DNA of 64,000 nt from positions 637,197-701,196 of the forward strand of contig NZ_JANCMW010000001.1 in NCBI RefSeq assembly GCF_029207565.1, written 5' to 3'. Shown here one piece after another: positions 1 to 8,994 of this stretch (position 1 is its first letter; each line of letters opens with the position of its first letter). Below the pieces are notes generated by a model. That model made no database searches. It worked only from the letters and a program-made list of their open reading frames with translations, and was not told the DNA's origin. The translations under genes were made by a program, and so were the position numbers. The stretch comes from Marinobacter iranensis (GTDB taxonomy: Bacteria > Pseudomonadota > Gammaproteobacteria > Pseudomonadales > Oleiphilaceae).

Positions 1-1
1 T

Positions 2-937
2 AAGGAAACGGTCCAGAACCTGATTGCCCTGCGGTTTGCCAATAACCTGTTTGCCTCCCAGTGGGACCAGAACCACATTTCCCACGTCGAGATTTCCGTG
101 GCTGAAAGCGTGGGAATCGAAGGCCGCTGGGGCTATTTCGACAAGGCCGGCCAGGTGCGTGACATGGTGCAGAACCACCTGCTCCAATTGTTGTGCCTGA
201 TCGCCATGGACCCACCTTCGGACCTGTCGGCAGACAGCATCCGGAATGAAAAGGTCAAGGTGCTCAAGGCATTGCGCAGGATCACGCCGGACATGATGGA
301 CACTCACGTCGTCCGTGGGCAGTACACCGCAGGCACCAGTGCGGGCAAGCCCGTTCCCGGATATCTGGAAGAAGAGGGCGCCGCCCGGGGCAGCAAGACC
401 GAAACCTTTGTAGCCCTGAAAGCCGAGATCGACAACTGGCGCTGGTCCGGTGTGCCGTTCTACATCCGTACCGGCAAGCGCCTGCCGGAGAAGCTCTCCC
501 AGATCATCATTCATTTCAAGCCGGCACCGCACTACATCTTCGATCCGGACCAGAAGCACCTGGCCAACAACAAGCTGATTATCCGTTTGCAGCCGGACGA
601 GGGCATGTCCCTGCAGATCCTGACCAAGGATCAGGGCCTGGACAAGGGCATGCGCCTGCGCCAGGGCCCGCTGGAGCTGACCTTTTCCGAAACCTTCGAA
701 ACCGACCGCATCCCCGACGCTTATGAGCGTCTGCTCTGGGAGGTAATGAAGGGCAACCAGTACCTGTTCGTGCGCCGCGATGAAGTGGAGCACGCCTGGC
801 AATGGGTCGACCAGATCATGCGCAACTGGGACGACAGTGGCGTGCCGCCAAAGCGATACGCCGCAGGCACCTGGGGCCCGGTTGCCTCCATCGCCATGAT
901 CACCCGGGACGGAAGGAGCTGGTATGAAGATGCATGA
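2..937 (+). CDS. zwf: Glucose-6-phosphate 1-dehydrogenase, C-terminal part (5' end outside the window)
   Basis: This enzyme oxidises glucose-6-phosphate to 6-phosphogluconolactone with NAD(P)+ and is the entry to the Entner-Doudoroff and pentose phosphate routes in the cytoplasm. The reading frame is already open at base 2, and its first residues ([14 protein letters not shown]) are those that follow the conserved catalytic RIDHYLG motif of the family, so about 310 of roughly 490 residues are visible. The visible part is the large C-terminal beta+alpha domain, with the family segments GYLEEEGA and [10 protein letters not shown]. No frameshift is seen. The 3' end overlaps pgl by 14 bases, so the two are cotranscribed. 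The first GTG inside the window (base 98) is internal to the gene and is not a start. Confidence 0.97.
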   Translation, partial: KETVQNLIALRFANNLFASQWDQNHISHVEISVAESVGIEGRWGYFDKAGQVRDMVQNHLLQLLCLIAMDPPSDLSADSIRNEKVKVLKALRRITPDMMDTHVVRGQYTAGTSAGKPVPGYLEEEGAARGSKTETFVALKAEIDNWRWSGVPFYIRTGKRLPEKLSQIIIHFKPAPHYIFDPDQKHLANNKLIIRLQPDEGMSLQILTKDQGLDKGMRLRQGPLELTFSETFETDRIPDAYERLLWEVMKGNQYLFVRRDEVEHAWQWVDQIMRNWDDSGVPPKRYAAGTWGPVASIAMITRDGRSWYEDA

Positions 938-1643
938 TCTCGGCCTGCCAGAGGCAGTGGACACTCACTTTTTCGACACCCCTGACGATGCTGCGGTGGC
1001 GCTTGCGGATGCCGTGGCCAGACATCTCTCCGAGCGGCTACTGATCGCGCCCCGCGCCAGCCTGGTGGTTTCCGGTGGCTCCACACCGCTGCCGTTTTTC
1101 GAGGCTTTGCGGGAAAAGCCCCTGGACTGGGCGCGGATCGATGTATTGCTGGCGGATGAACGCTGGGTGCCGGAAGACGACAAGGACAGCAATACCCGTC
1201 TGGTCCGGGAAAACCTGCTGCAGGGCCCCGCCTCGGAAGCGAGGTACCTGTCCCTCAAGCAGCCCGGCGACACCCCGGCTGAAGGCTTGGCAGCGGTGGA
1301 ATCGGCCCTTAACGATCTCCACTTGCCGCTGGACGTGCTGATCCTGGGCATGGGCAACGATGGCCACACTGCGTCACTGTTTCCGGATGCGCCCGAACTG
1401 GACGAGGCCCTGGATACGGATTCGGCGGCCATCGTGGTGCCGATGACACCGGCTTCCCAGCCCCAGAAACGCATTACGCTGACGCTGCGTGCCCTGAACC
1501 AGGCCGGTTTCACGGCGCTGCACCTGAAAGGCGATGACAAGCTGAAAACCCTGCAGACTGCCTGCAGCGACATCGGGAAGGTATGGGACATGCCCGTTCG
1601 CGCTTTCCTGAAACCGGGCCTGCAGGTTTATTGGAGCGCCTGA
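924..1643 (+). CDS. pgl: 6-phosphogluconolactonase
   Basis: This cytoplasmic enzyme hydrolyses 6-phosphoglucono-delta-lactone to 6-phosphogluconate, the step after Zwf. The 239-residue product is the normal length for the DevB/NagB-fold type. It carries the family signatures SGGSTP near residue 50, DERWVP near residue 85 and [14 protein letters not shown] near residue 140. The ATG lies inside the last codons of zwf, preceded by GGAAGGAG in the zwf coding sequence, which favours translational coupling. It is the middle gene of zwf-pgl-eda. Confidence 0.97.
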   Translation: MKMHDLGLPEAVDTHFFDTPDDAAVALADAVARHLSERLLIAPRASLVVSGGSTPLPFFEALREKPLDWARIDVLLADERWVPEDDKDSNTRLVRENLLQGPASEARYLSLKQPGDTPAEGLAAVESALNDLHLPLDVLILGMGNDGHTASLFPDAPELDEALDTDSAAIVVPMTPASQPQKRITLTLRALNQAGFTALHLKGDDKLKTLQTACSDIGKVWDMPVRAFLKPGLQVYWSA

Positions 1644-1680
1644 GGCCGATCGCCAAAGATTTGTTTTACCGGAGAAGATT

Positions 1681-2328
1681 ATGAGCCAACTGTCTGACTT
1701 TCACCGCGAGCGCGTCCGGTCGGTGCTGAGCGCCTCGCCGCTTATTCCAGTGATCACCATCAACCACCCGGACCAGGCGCTGCCATTGTGCCAGGCGCTG
1801 GTCGACGGTGGTATTCGCGTTCTGGAAATCACCTTGCGCACTCCCCACGGCCTGAAGGCCATTGAGCAAGTAAGAAAAGCGATCCCGGATGCCTGGGTAG
1901 GGGCGGGTACGGTGACCAGCATTGCCCAGTACCGCCAGGTGGAAGCCGCAGGCGCCCAATTTGTGATTACCCCGGGCGTCACCGAGGCCATCCTGGAATT
2001 CGGCGTCACCTCCGAGGCCCCACTGCTTCCGGGGGTTTCGACGATTTCAGAGCTGATGGTGGGCTACAACCTGGGCTACCGGGAATTCAAGTTCTTCCCG
2101 GCGGAAGTCGCTGGCGGCATCCCGGCCCTGAAGGCCTTCTCCGGCCCCTTTCCGGACGTCACCTTCTGCCCGACCGGCGGGATCCGTCGCAACACCGCCA
2201 AGGACTACCTGGCCCTTGATAACGTCTCGGCCGTTGGTGGTACCTGGTTGACGCCGGGTGATTCGGTTGAGTCCGGAGACTGGGGGCAGATTTCGGAGAT
2301 TGCTCGGGGGAGTCTTGCTGACCTGTGA
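1681..2328 (+). CDS. eda: 2-dehydro-3-deoxy-phosphogluconate (KDPG) aldolase
   Basis: This enzyme cleaves KDPG to pyruvate and glyceraldehyde-3-phosphate, the last step of the Entner-Doudoroff pathway. The 215-residue protein is a typical class I KDPG/KHG aldolase. It has the Schiff-base lysine in REFKFFPAE (K137), the general-base glutamate in VLEITLRT (E49), and the glycine-rich phosphate-binding segment PTGGIR. A GGAG ribosome-binding site precedes the ATG, 37 bases after pgl. It closes the zwf-pgl-eda unit. A 562-base, repeat-rich gap follows. Confidence 0.97.
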   Translation: MSQLSDFHRERVRSVLSASPLIPVITINHPDQALPLCQALVDGGIRVLEITLRTPHGLKAIEQVRKAIPDAWVGAGTVTSIAQYRQVEAAGAQFVITPGVTEAILEFGVTSEAPLLPGVSTISELMVGYNLGYREFKFFPAEVAGGIPALKAFSGPFPDVTFCPTGGIRRNTAKDYLALDNVSAVGGTWLTPGDSVESGDWGQISEIARGSLADL

Positions 2329-2368
2329 GTTCTGTTCTCGGTCTGTAGCCTGAGATATTGGGGCATTC

Positions 2369-2476
2369 GCGGTTGGTGATAGGGCCGTTCGGGAAACGCT
2401 ACGAGCACATCCCTGTGCGCTTGGAATTGGCCATCCTTGGCCAATTACATTCCCGAACGGCCCTATCACCAACCGC
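2369..2476. repeat. Palindromic intergenic element 1 (26-bp perfect arms)
   Basis: Bases 2369-2394 and 2451-2476 are perfect inverted copies. The 56-base loop holds a conserved core at 2414-2449 that reads, in reverse complement, as TGTAATTGGCCAAGGATGG followed by CCAATTCCAAGCGCACA. The same 36-base core recurs exactly at 2676-2711. The core carries its own small palindrome around GGCCAAGGATGGCC. Position and structure fit a repetitive non-coding element of the REP/MITE kind. It may also fold as a hairpin after eda, but there is no T-run, so it is not a classical terminator. Confidence 0.85.
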
Positions 2477-2522
2477 TTGTTCTGGCTCCGAAGATAACGC
2501 TTGGGTGCTTCACCCCCAAAAC

Positions 2523-2608
2523 GTAGGTCGGATTAGCGAAGCGTAATCCGACAAAATGGCAGCGACACGAAGCACAACGTCGGATTACGCTTCGCTAATC
2601 CGACCTAC
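2523..2608. repeat. Palindromic intergenic element 2 (30-bp perfect arms)
   Basis: Bases 2523-2552 and 2579-2608 are perfect 30-base inverted copies separated by 26 bases. The arm begins GTAGGTCGGATTAGCG. Repeats of this type (GTAGGTCGGATTA and GCGTAATCCGAC) are, from memory, widespread in gammaproteobacterial intergenic regions. It has no coding content and differs in sequence from its two neighbouring elements. Confidence 0.85.
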
Positions 2609-2648
2609 AAAAACGGTGCTATCTGGCGATATCCAGTAGGTTCAGACA

Positions 2649-2837
2649 GAGGCTGCGGGGCGGGGCTTCCCAAAATGTAATTGGCCAAGGATGGCCAATT
2701 CCAAGCGCACATGGGTGAGGCCGAGCGCTTATGAAGCGAAGCTTCATGCGACAGCCGAACGACAGCAATCTGTGATTGCTGGCTGGACCCCGCAGGGGTG
2801 CTTGTAGCGGTTTTGGGAAGCCCCGCCCCGCAGCCTC
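2649..2837. repeat. Palindromic intergenic element 3 (27-bp arms, core split by an insert)
   Basis: Bases 2649-2675 and 2811-2837 are perfect 27-base inverted copies, unrelated in sequence to the arms of element 1. The interior starts with the same 36-base core (2676-2711) as element 1 and ends with GCAGGGGTGCTTGTAGCG, which parallels the end of that core. About 85 bases are inserted between the two core halves. The insert contains two small hairpins: ATGAAGC/GCTTCAT at 2731-2747 and CAGCAATC/GATTGCTG at 2763-2781. Confidence 0.85.
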
Positions 2838-2890
2838 TCAGCACCAAACCAGAAGGCTACAAGGGAAGGCACCTCCCAATTAAGAGGAAA

Positions 2891-4339
2891 TCAGCGAATA
2901 TCCGCCCCAACACGAACAATCTTCATGGTGTTCGTACCACCCTGGGCATTCACATAATCGCCCTTGGTGATAACAACCAGATCCCCCTCCTTGACGACAC
3001 CCATCCGAACCAGCTCAGACACCGCCCGGGCATTCGTCTGCTCATTCGGAATCGTTGCCGAATCAAAGGGCACCGTCTGCACACCACGGAACATCGTTAC
3101 GCGATGCTGAGTGGAATGGTGGCGGGAAAACGCAAAAATCGGCAGGCTCGATTTGATGCGGGACATCAGCAGGGGAGTGGCGCCGGTTTCTGTCATACAG
3201 ATGATCGACGTTATACCGTCCAGGTGATTGGCTGCATACATCGCCGACAGCGCAATCGCCTCGTCCACATGCTCCATGCTCTCGTGGATTCGGTGTTTTG
3301 ACTGGTGCATCGACGGCTGCTTCTCTGCACCAATGCAGATACGCACCATCGCTTCAACCGCTTCCTTCGGATAATCACCAACGGCCGTTTCCGCGGACAG
3401 CATCACCGCGTCGGTGTAATCCATGACGGCGTTGGCCACATCGGAAACTTCCGCCCGTGTAGGCATCGGATTTTCGATCATCGATTCCATCATCTGGGTG
3501 GCGGTAATGACCACCGTGTTGAGGGCGCGCGCGCGGTTGATGATGTGCTTCTGTACACCCACCAACTCTGCGTCACCAATCTCAACCGCCAGGTCGCCCC
3601 GAGCCACCATAACGGCGTCGGAGGCGTCAATAACCGCGTCCAGGGCGGTGTTGTCGTGGGCCAGTTCGGCGCGCTCGATCTTGGCGACCAGGCGGGCTTC
3701 GGAGCCGGCTTCTTTCAGCAGGCGGCGGGCCACGTGCATGTCTTCGGCGGTGCGTACGAACGATACCGCGACATAGTCGGCACCCAGGCGGGCGGCGGTT
3801 TTGATGTCCTGTTTGTCTTTCTCGGTCAGCGCTTCGGCAGACAGGCCGCCGCCGCGCTTGTTCAGGCCCTTGTTGTTGGACAGGGGGCCGCCGATAAGAA
3901 CACGGGAGGAGATGCTGGTGCCGTCAACGGACTCCACTTCCATCTCGATTCGACCGTCGTCCAATACCAGGATGTCGCCCGGTTTGACGTCTTCGATCAG
4001 TTGCTCGTAATCAATGCCGACACGTTCCTCATTGCCACCTTCCTTGTCCATGCTGGCGTCCAGGATGAACTGCTGGCCGGCCTTGAGGGTGACCTTGTTT
4101 TCGGAGAAGCGGGCGATTCGCAGTTTCGGGCCCTGGAGGTCTGCCAGGAGTGCGACAAAGCGACCGTTTGCGGCGGCGCATTCCCGCACCCGGCGGGCGC
4201 GTTCCATATGATCTTCAGCACTGCCATGTGAAAAGTTCAGCCGGGTCACATCCACGCCGGCGGCGATGATGGCCGACAGTGATTCCGGTGAGTCGGTGGC
4301 GGGGCCGAGTGTGGCGACGATCTTGGTGCGCCTTAGCAT
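2891..4339 (-). CDS. pyk: Pyruvate kinase
   Basis: This enzyme converts phosphoenolpyruvate and ADP to pyruvate and ATP in the cytoplasm. The 482-residue protein matches the length of the PykA (type II) enzymes. It begins [17 protein letters not shown], and has the catalytic lysine region VAKIERAE and the metal-binding [12 protein letters not shown] segment. The C-terminal allosteric domain is complete. It lies 73 bases downstream of gap on the same strand, so gap-pyk is a likely operon. Downstream lies the repeat-rich eda-pyk gap. Confidence 0.96.
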   Translation of the reverse strand: MLRRTKIVATLGPATDSPESLSAIIAAGVDVTRLNFSHGSAEDHMERARRVRECAAANGRFVALLADLQGPKLRIARFSENKVTLKAGQQFILDASMDKEGGNEERVGIDYEQLIEDVKPGDILVLDDGRIEMEVESVDGTSISSRVLIGGPLSNNKGLNKRGGGLSAEALTEKDKQDIKTAARLGADYVAVSFVRTAEDMHVARRLLKEAGSEARLVAKIERAELAHDNTALDAVIDASDAVMVARGDLAVEIGDAELVGVQKHIINRARALNTVVITATQMMESMIENPMPTRAEVSDVANAVMDYTDAVMLSAETAVGDYPKEAVEAMVRICIGAEKQPSMHQSKHRIHESMEHVDEAIALSAMYAANHLDGITSIICMTETGATPLLMSRIKSSLPIFAFSRHHSTQHRVTMFRGVQTVPFDSATIPNEQTNARAVSELVRMGVVKEGDLVVITKGDYVNAQGGTNTMKIVRVGADIR

Positions 4340-4412
4340 GGTTCCTGTTTCCTTTTGTTTTCCAGTGAAGCTTTCCGGGTGTATACCGTGACAGAGCCGC
4401 AGGCGGCCAGGG

Positions 4413-5420
4413 TTACTGGCTCGCCTTTTTCATCAGTGCCACGGCGTTGTCGAGCATCCGGTTGGAGAAGCCCCATTCATTGTCGTACCAGGCCATGACT
4501 TTTGCATGACGGCCCATGGCCCGTGTGTGGTTGGCGTCGAAAATGCTGGACAGGGCGTTGTGGTTGAAATCCACACTGACCAGCTTTTCCTCGTTGTAGC
4601 CCAGCACCGGGCTGTTCTTCGCAGCGGCCCTGACGGCTTCGTTGATTTCCTCTACCGTGGTGTCGCGGCTGGCAATAAAGCCGAAATCCACCAGGGACAC
4701 GTTAATAGTAGGAACCCGCACGGCCAGTCCGTCAAGTTTTCCGGACAGTTCCGGGATGACCTTGCCAATGGCGGCGGCAGCGCCGGTCTTGGTGGGAATC
4801 ATGGACTGGGTGGCCGAGCGTGCGCGATACAGATCGGAGTGATAGACGTCGCTCAGTTTCTGGTCATTGGTGTAGGAGTGGATGGTGGTCATCAGCCCGC
4901 TCTCAATGCCAATGGTCTTGTGCAGTGCTTCAACCACCGGGGCCAGGCAGTTGGTGGTGCAGGAGGCGTTGGAGATGATGTCGTGCTCCGAGGTCAATAT
5001 GTTGTCGTTGACACCGTATACCACCATGGCGTCCGCATCCGGCGAGGGTGCCGAGATGATGACCTTGCGTGCGCCCGCCTTCAGGTGGCCCTCGGCCTTG
5101 TCGCGGGAGGTGAACAGGCCCGTGCACTCGAACACCACATCCACGTGATAGTCTTTCCAGGGTAGTTCTTCCGGATTACGGATAGCGGTGATGGCAATGC
5201 GGTCGCCGTTGACCGAGAGGGACTCGGCATCGTGGTTTACAATGCCACTGAAGCGGCCATGCACACTGTCGTACTTGAGCAGATGGGCGTTGGTCTCGGC
5301 ATCTCCCAGGTCGTTGATGGCGACAACCTGAAGCTGGTTGCGGTAGTCATTTTCGTAAAGTGCGCGGAGAACATTGCGGCCAATGCGTCCGAAGCCGTTT
5401 ATTGCGATGCGAATAGTCAT
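4413..5420 (-). CDS. gap: Type I glyceraldehyde-3-phosphate dehydrogenase
   Basis: This enzyme oxidises and phosphorylates glyceraldehyde-3-phosphate to 1,3-bisphosphoglycerate with NAD+. The NAD-binding start is [16 protein letters not shown] and the catalytic cysteine lies in [12 protein letters not shown]. The open frame runs 22 codons further upstream, but the ATG at 5420 is preceded by GGAGCC at a good distance and aligns with the family N-terminus, giving 335 residues. It is divergent from edd, which is a common arrangement for Entner-Doudoroff genes. It would take the triose phosphate made by Eda or from glycerol. Confidence 0.96.
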   Translation of the reverse strand: MTIRIAINGFGRIGRNVLRALYENDYRNQLQVVAINDLGDAETNAHLLKYDSVHGRFSGIVNHDAESLSVNGDRIAITAIRNPEELPWKDYHVDVVFECTGLFTSRDKAEGHLKAGARKVIISAPSPDADAMVVYGVNDNILTSEHDIISNASCTTNCLAPVVEALHKTIGIESGLMTTIHSYTNDQKLSDVYHSDLYRARSATQSMIPTKTGAAAAIGKVIPELSGKLDGLAVRVPTINVSLVDFGFIASRDTTVEEINEAVRAAAKNSPVLGYNEEKLVSVDFNHNALSSIFDANHTRAMGRHAKVMAWYDNEWGFSNRMLDNAVALMKKASQ

Positions 5421-5590
5421 GTTCTGGCTCCATATTTGGTTGTTTATTGTTCGTTTCGGTTGTTGATGTAGTAAATATAACAACAAAAATTGGAAAAATG
5501 AATGATTGGCGGGTGAAAGAGGTAAAAAAAGTAAGTAAACTTACGGGAATTAAAAAAGCAACTAAATAACGAATTTTCAGGAGACCCACT
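5421..5590. promoter_or_regulatory. Divergent gap/edd promoter region with a 14-bp palindrome
   Basis: This AT-rich 170-base stretch separates two divergent sugar genes. GTAAGTAAACTTAC at 5531-5544 is a perfect palindrome with a 2-base centre. A second candidate, TGTAGTAAATATAACA near 5467, loosely resembles the TGTAAT-N3-ATTACA type of HexR box. HexR-type control of edd/gap/zwf is known in related bacteria, but neither site is an exact match here, so the regulator is not assigned. Confidence 0.4.
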
Positions 5591-7411
5591 ATGCACCCGA
5601 CCGTAGACGCGGTTACCCGGCGGATTATCGAGCGCAGTCGCGACACCCGTCAGGATTACCTGGAGCGGATGGAGGCGCTGAAGGCGCAATCGCCGCACCG
5701 TAGCAGCCTTTCCTGCGGTAACCTGGCTCACGGGTTTGCTGCCTGTAACCAGTCGGACAAAGACACCCTAAAATTCATGAACAAGGCCAACGTGGCCATT
5801 GTTTCCGCCTACAACGACATGCTGTCGGCCCATCAGCCCTACCAGGACTTCCCGGACGTGATCCGCAAGGCCGCCAACGGCATGGGGTCAGTGGCGCAGT
5901 TTGCCGGTGGAACCCCCGCCATGTGCGATGGTGTAACCCAGGGCCAGCCCGGGATGGAGTTGAGCCTGTTCTCCCGTGACACCATCGCCATGAGCACGTC
6001 GGTGGCGCTCAGTCACAATATGTTCGATGCCACATTATTGCTGGGTATCTGTGACAAGATAGTGCCCGGCCTGCTGATCGGATCCCTCAGTTTTGGTTAC
6101 CTGCCAACAGTGCTGGTACCGGCGGGGCCGATGCCTTCCGGGCTGCCAAACAAAGAGAAGCAGCGTATCCGGCAGTTGTACGCCGAGGGCAAGATCGGCA
6201 AGGACGAGTTGCTCGAGGCTGAGTCGCAGTCCTATCACAGCCCGGGTACCTGTACTTTCTACGGCACTGCCAACAGCAACCAGCTTCTGGTGGAAGTGAT
6301 GGGGCTGCACCTGCCGGGCGCGGCGTTCGTAAACCCGGGCACGCCATTGCGGGAGGAACTGACCCGTGCCGCGACCGAGCAGGTCATACGCCTGTCCAAG
6401 CCCCACGGTGGGTCGCTGGGCCTGGGTGACATGGTGGACGAGAAGAGTATCGTCAATGCGCTGGTGGCGCTGCTGGTGACCGGCGGTTCGACCAACCACA
6501 CCATTCACTGGATCGCCATTGCGCGGGCGGCCGGCATTATTATTGACTGGAACGACTATTCCGAGCTGTCGTCGGTCGTGCCCTCCATGACCCGCATCTA
6601 TCCCAACGGCCAGGAAGACGTGAATGCCTTCCATGAAGCCGGCGGCACACCTTTCCTGATCCGGGAACTGCTCAACGCCGGCCTGATTCACAACGACGTC
6701 GAAACGGTAATGGGGCACGGTCTTGAGCGCTACACCCAGATGCCTGAAATGGATGGCGACAAGCTTGTCTGGAAGCCGGCACCCGAACAGAGTGCGAAAC
6801 CGGATGTGCTCAGCACCGCCACGGAACCTTTCGCGCCCGATGGTGGCCTGCGGGTACTGGACGGCAATCTTGGCCGTGGCGTGATCAAGGTTTCGGCGGT
6901 TGCTGAAGAGCACCGCGTTGTTAAGGCGCCGGCCGTTGTTTTCAACGACCAGAACGAACTCAAGGCCGCTTTTGAAGGGGGTGACCTGGATCGGGACTGT
7001 GTGGTTGTGGTCCGCTTCCAGGGCCCGAAAGCCAATGGCATGCCGGAGTTGCACAAGCTGACTCCCTATCTTGGCGTGCTGCAGGACCGTGGCTTCAAGG
7101 TTGCGCTGGTCACCGATGGCCGCATGTCCGGCGCCTCCGGGAAAGTGCCGGCTGCCATACATGTGTATCCGGAAGCCGCAAACGGTGGTCCGCTGTGCCG
7201 TGTCAGGAATGGCGACGTGATCAACCTCGACGCGGTGTCAGGGAAGCTGGAAATTGAAGTGTCAGCCGAAGAGTTTGCCGGCCGGGACGCAGAAAAAGCA
7301 GACCTGAGCAGTTATCATCATGGTCTGGGCCGGGAACTGTTCGGCTGGATGCGCAAAGCCGCCAGCACCCCGGAAGAAGGCGCCAGCTTTTTCTGGAATC
7401 ACGACGCATGA
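5591..7411 (+). CDS. edd: Phosphogluconate dehydratase
   Basis: This enzyme dehydrates 6-phosphogluconate to KDPG, the first dedicated step of the Entner-Doudoroff pathway. The 606-residue protein is full length for the IlvD/Edd family. The cysteines expected to hold the iron-sulfur cluster are in [30 protein letters not shown] and [24 protein letters not shown] ribosome-binding site lies just before the ATG. The stop overlaps the glk start (ATGA), so the two are translationally coupled. Confidence 0.97.
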   Translation: MHPTVDAVTRRIIERSRDTRQDYLERMEALKAQSPHRSSLSCGNLAHGFAACNQSDKDTLKFMNKANVAIVSAYNDMLSAHQPYQDFPDVIRKAANGMGSVAQFAGGTPAMCDGVTQGQPGMELSLFSRDTIAMSTSVALSHNMFDATLLLGICDKIVPGLLIGSLSFGYLPTVLVPAGPMPSGLPNKEKQRIRQLYAEGKIGKDELLEAESQSYHSPGTCTFYGTANSNQLLVEVMGLHLPGAAFVNPGTPLREELTRAATEQVIRLSKPHGGSLGLGDMVDEKSIVNALVALLVTGGSTNHTIHWIAIARAAGIIIDWNDYSELSSVVPSMTRIYPNGQEDVNAFHEAGGTPFLIRELLNAGLIHNDVETVMGHGLERYTQMPEMDGDKLVWKPAPEQSAKPDVLSTATEPFAPDGGLRVLDGNLGRGVIKVSAVAEEHRVVKAPAVVFNDQNELKAAFEGGDLDRDCVVVVRFQGPKANGMPELHKLTPYLGVLQDRGFKVALVTDGRMSGASGKVPAAIHVYPEAANGGPLCRVRNGDVINLDAVSGKLEIEVSAEEFAGRDAEKADLSSYHHGLGRELFGWMRKAASTPEEGASFFWNHDA

Positions 7412-8373
7412 CCACAAGCAACTACTCACTGGTAGGGGACATCGGGGGTACCAACGCCAGGTTCGCGCTCGTACGCTCCGGTGAGGTAACACCTGAAGCT
7501 GTCGAGGTTCTGGCCTGCAGCGACTACGACAACCTGGATTCGGCCATCGTTGACTACCTCAACCGCTCCGGCGTTGAAGAGGTTCAGGACGTGTGCCTTG
7601 CGGTGGCATCGCCGGTGCACGGTACACAGGTGCGGATGACCAACAACCACTGGCGATTTGACAGTGAGGAAGTTCGCAGGCGGTTTGGCTGGGGCGCGTT
7701 CAAGGTTATCAATGACTTTACCGCCATGGCCCTGGGGGTTCCCCACGTCAGTGCCGACAAGCTGATCCATGTGTGTGGTGGGCCGGGGGATGCCCGTCGC
7801 CCGAGATTGGTGATAGGCCCGGGTACGGGCCTGGGTGTGTCCGGCCTGGTGCCGTTGCAGCATGGCTGGGTGCCGCTGATGACCGAGGGCGGTCATGTGG
7901 ATTTTGCCCCCACCGACGACACGGAAATGGCCGTTCTGAGGATACTCAAGGCCCGCTTCGGCCGTGTGTCCGTGGAGCGTATCCTGTGTGGCCAGGGGTT
8001 GCTGAACCTTTACCAGGCTCATGCCGAGATACAGGGTGTGGCTGCCCCCCTGGATGCACCGGAGAAGATAACCGCTGCTGCGTTGGACCATTCCGACCCG
8101 CTTGCGCGCCAGACCCTGCGACATTTCTGTGAAATTCTGGGCCGTGTTGCCGGAAACGGGGTGTTGACCCTGGGGGGCACCGGCGGGGTTTACCTCTGTG
8201 GAGGCATCCTCCCGCGATTCATCGATTTCTTCCTGGAAAGCCCGTTCCAGAAAGGTTTCGAGGACAAGGGCCGGATGCGGCCACTGCTGGAATCCACGCC
8301 GGTCTATGTGGTTATGGAAGGTTACACCGGCCTGCTCGGGGCGGCTGAAGCGTTGGCCAACCCGGAAGTCTAG
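7408..8373 (+). CDS. glk: Glucokinase
   Basis: This enzyme phosphorylates free glucose with ATP to feed Zwf and the Entner-Doudoroff pathway. It is a ROK-unrelated, proteobacterial Glk-type protein of 321 residues. It has the ATP-binding start [14 protein letters not shown], the sugar-binding segment NDFTAMALG, and [12 protein letters not shown]. It overlaps edd by 4 bases. Glucose released from maltodextrins by the amylase and alpha-glucosidase encoded further on would enter metabolism here. Confidence 0.95.
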   Translation: MTTSNYSLVGDIGGTNARFALVRSGEVTPEAVEVLACSDYDNLDSAIVDYLNRSGVEEVQDVCLAVASPVHGTQVRMTNNHWRFDSEEVRRRFGWGAFKVINDFTAMALGVPHVSADKLIHVCGGPGDARRPRLVIGPGTGLGVSGLVPLQHGWVPLMTEGGHVDFAPTDDTEMAVLRILKARFGRVSVERILCGQGLLNLYQAHAEIQGVAAPLDAPEKITAAALDHSDPLARQTLRHFCEILGRVAGNGVLTLGGTGGVYLCGGILPRFIDFFLESPFQKGFEDKGRMRPLLESTPVYVVMEGYTGLLGAAEALANPEV

Positions 8374-8382
8374 GAGGCGCTA

Positions 8383-8994
8383 ATGACCAGTAGCTATTCC
8401 CGGATGCCATTTGATGAGTTGGTGGCGTGGGTCCGTCAATGCCGGATCTGCGAGGCGCACCTGCCCCTTGGGCCGCGCCCGGTGATTCAGATTTCCCAAT
8501 CCGCTCGCATACTGGTGGTGGGGCAGGCGCCCGGTCGACGTGTGCACGACACCGGCCTGCCGTTCAACGACCCCAGCGGTGATCGACTGCGGAACTGGAT
8601 GGGGATAGACCGGGATACCTTCTACGATGAGCGGAAGCTGGCGATCCTGCCGATGGGATTCTGTTATCCCGGCACCGGTAAATCGGGCGACCTTCCTCCG
8701 CGCCCGGAATGCGCGCCGGCATGGCGCGACCTGTTGCTGGAGCGGCTGGAGCAAGTTGAGCTCACCCTGGTCATTGGCCAGTATGCCCATGCCTGGCATT
8801 TACCCGGGCCGAAAGCCTCGGTTACCGAGCGGGTGAAGCGTTGGCGGGAGGTGTGGCCCGCCATGTTGCCACTGCCACACCCCAGCCCAAGGAACAATCT
8901 ATGGTTACGGCGCAACCCCTGGTTCGAAGAAGACGTGATTCCCGAGCTGCAGCATCGGGTAAAGGAACTTATCGGGCCTCCTCCCAGCGCGTAA
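8383..8994 (+). CDS. Uracil-DNA glycosylase superfamily protein with four-cysteine pattern
   Basis: This is probably a DNA-repair glycosylase that removes uracil. The 203-residue protein has motif A as VGQAPGRRVHDTGLPFND and a C-terminal motif LPHPSPRNNLWL like the family's HPS motif. Cysteines occur as CRIC near residue 18 and as C-X15-C around FCYPG and PEC, which fits the iron-sulfur binding layout of family 4-type enzymes. The start follows glk by 9 bases with AGGAGG upstream. Its last 26 bases overlap the end of the convergent binding-protein gene. Substrate and exact UDG family are not settled. Confidence 0.8.
   Translation: MTSSYSRMPFDELVAWVRQCRICEAHLPLGPRPVIQISQSARILVVGQAPGRRVHDTGLPFNDPSGDRLRNWMGIDRDTFYDERKLAILPMGFCYPGTGKSGDLPPRPECAPAWRDLLLERLEQVELTLVIGQYAHAWHLPGPKASVTERVKRWREVWPAMLPLPHPSPRNNLWLRRNPWFEEDVIPELQHRVKELIGPPPSA

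Noticed and set aside
2369..2837. The repeats between eda and pyk as a CRISPR array
   Set aside because: The repeats are inverted, of unequal length and spacing, and there are no regular direct repeats with unique spacers or cas genes.
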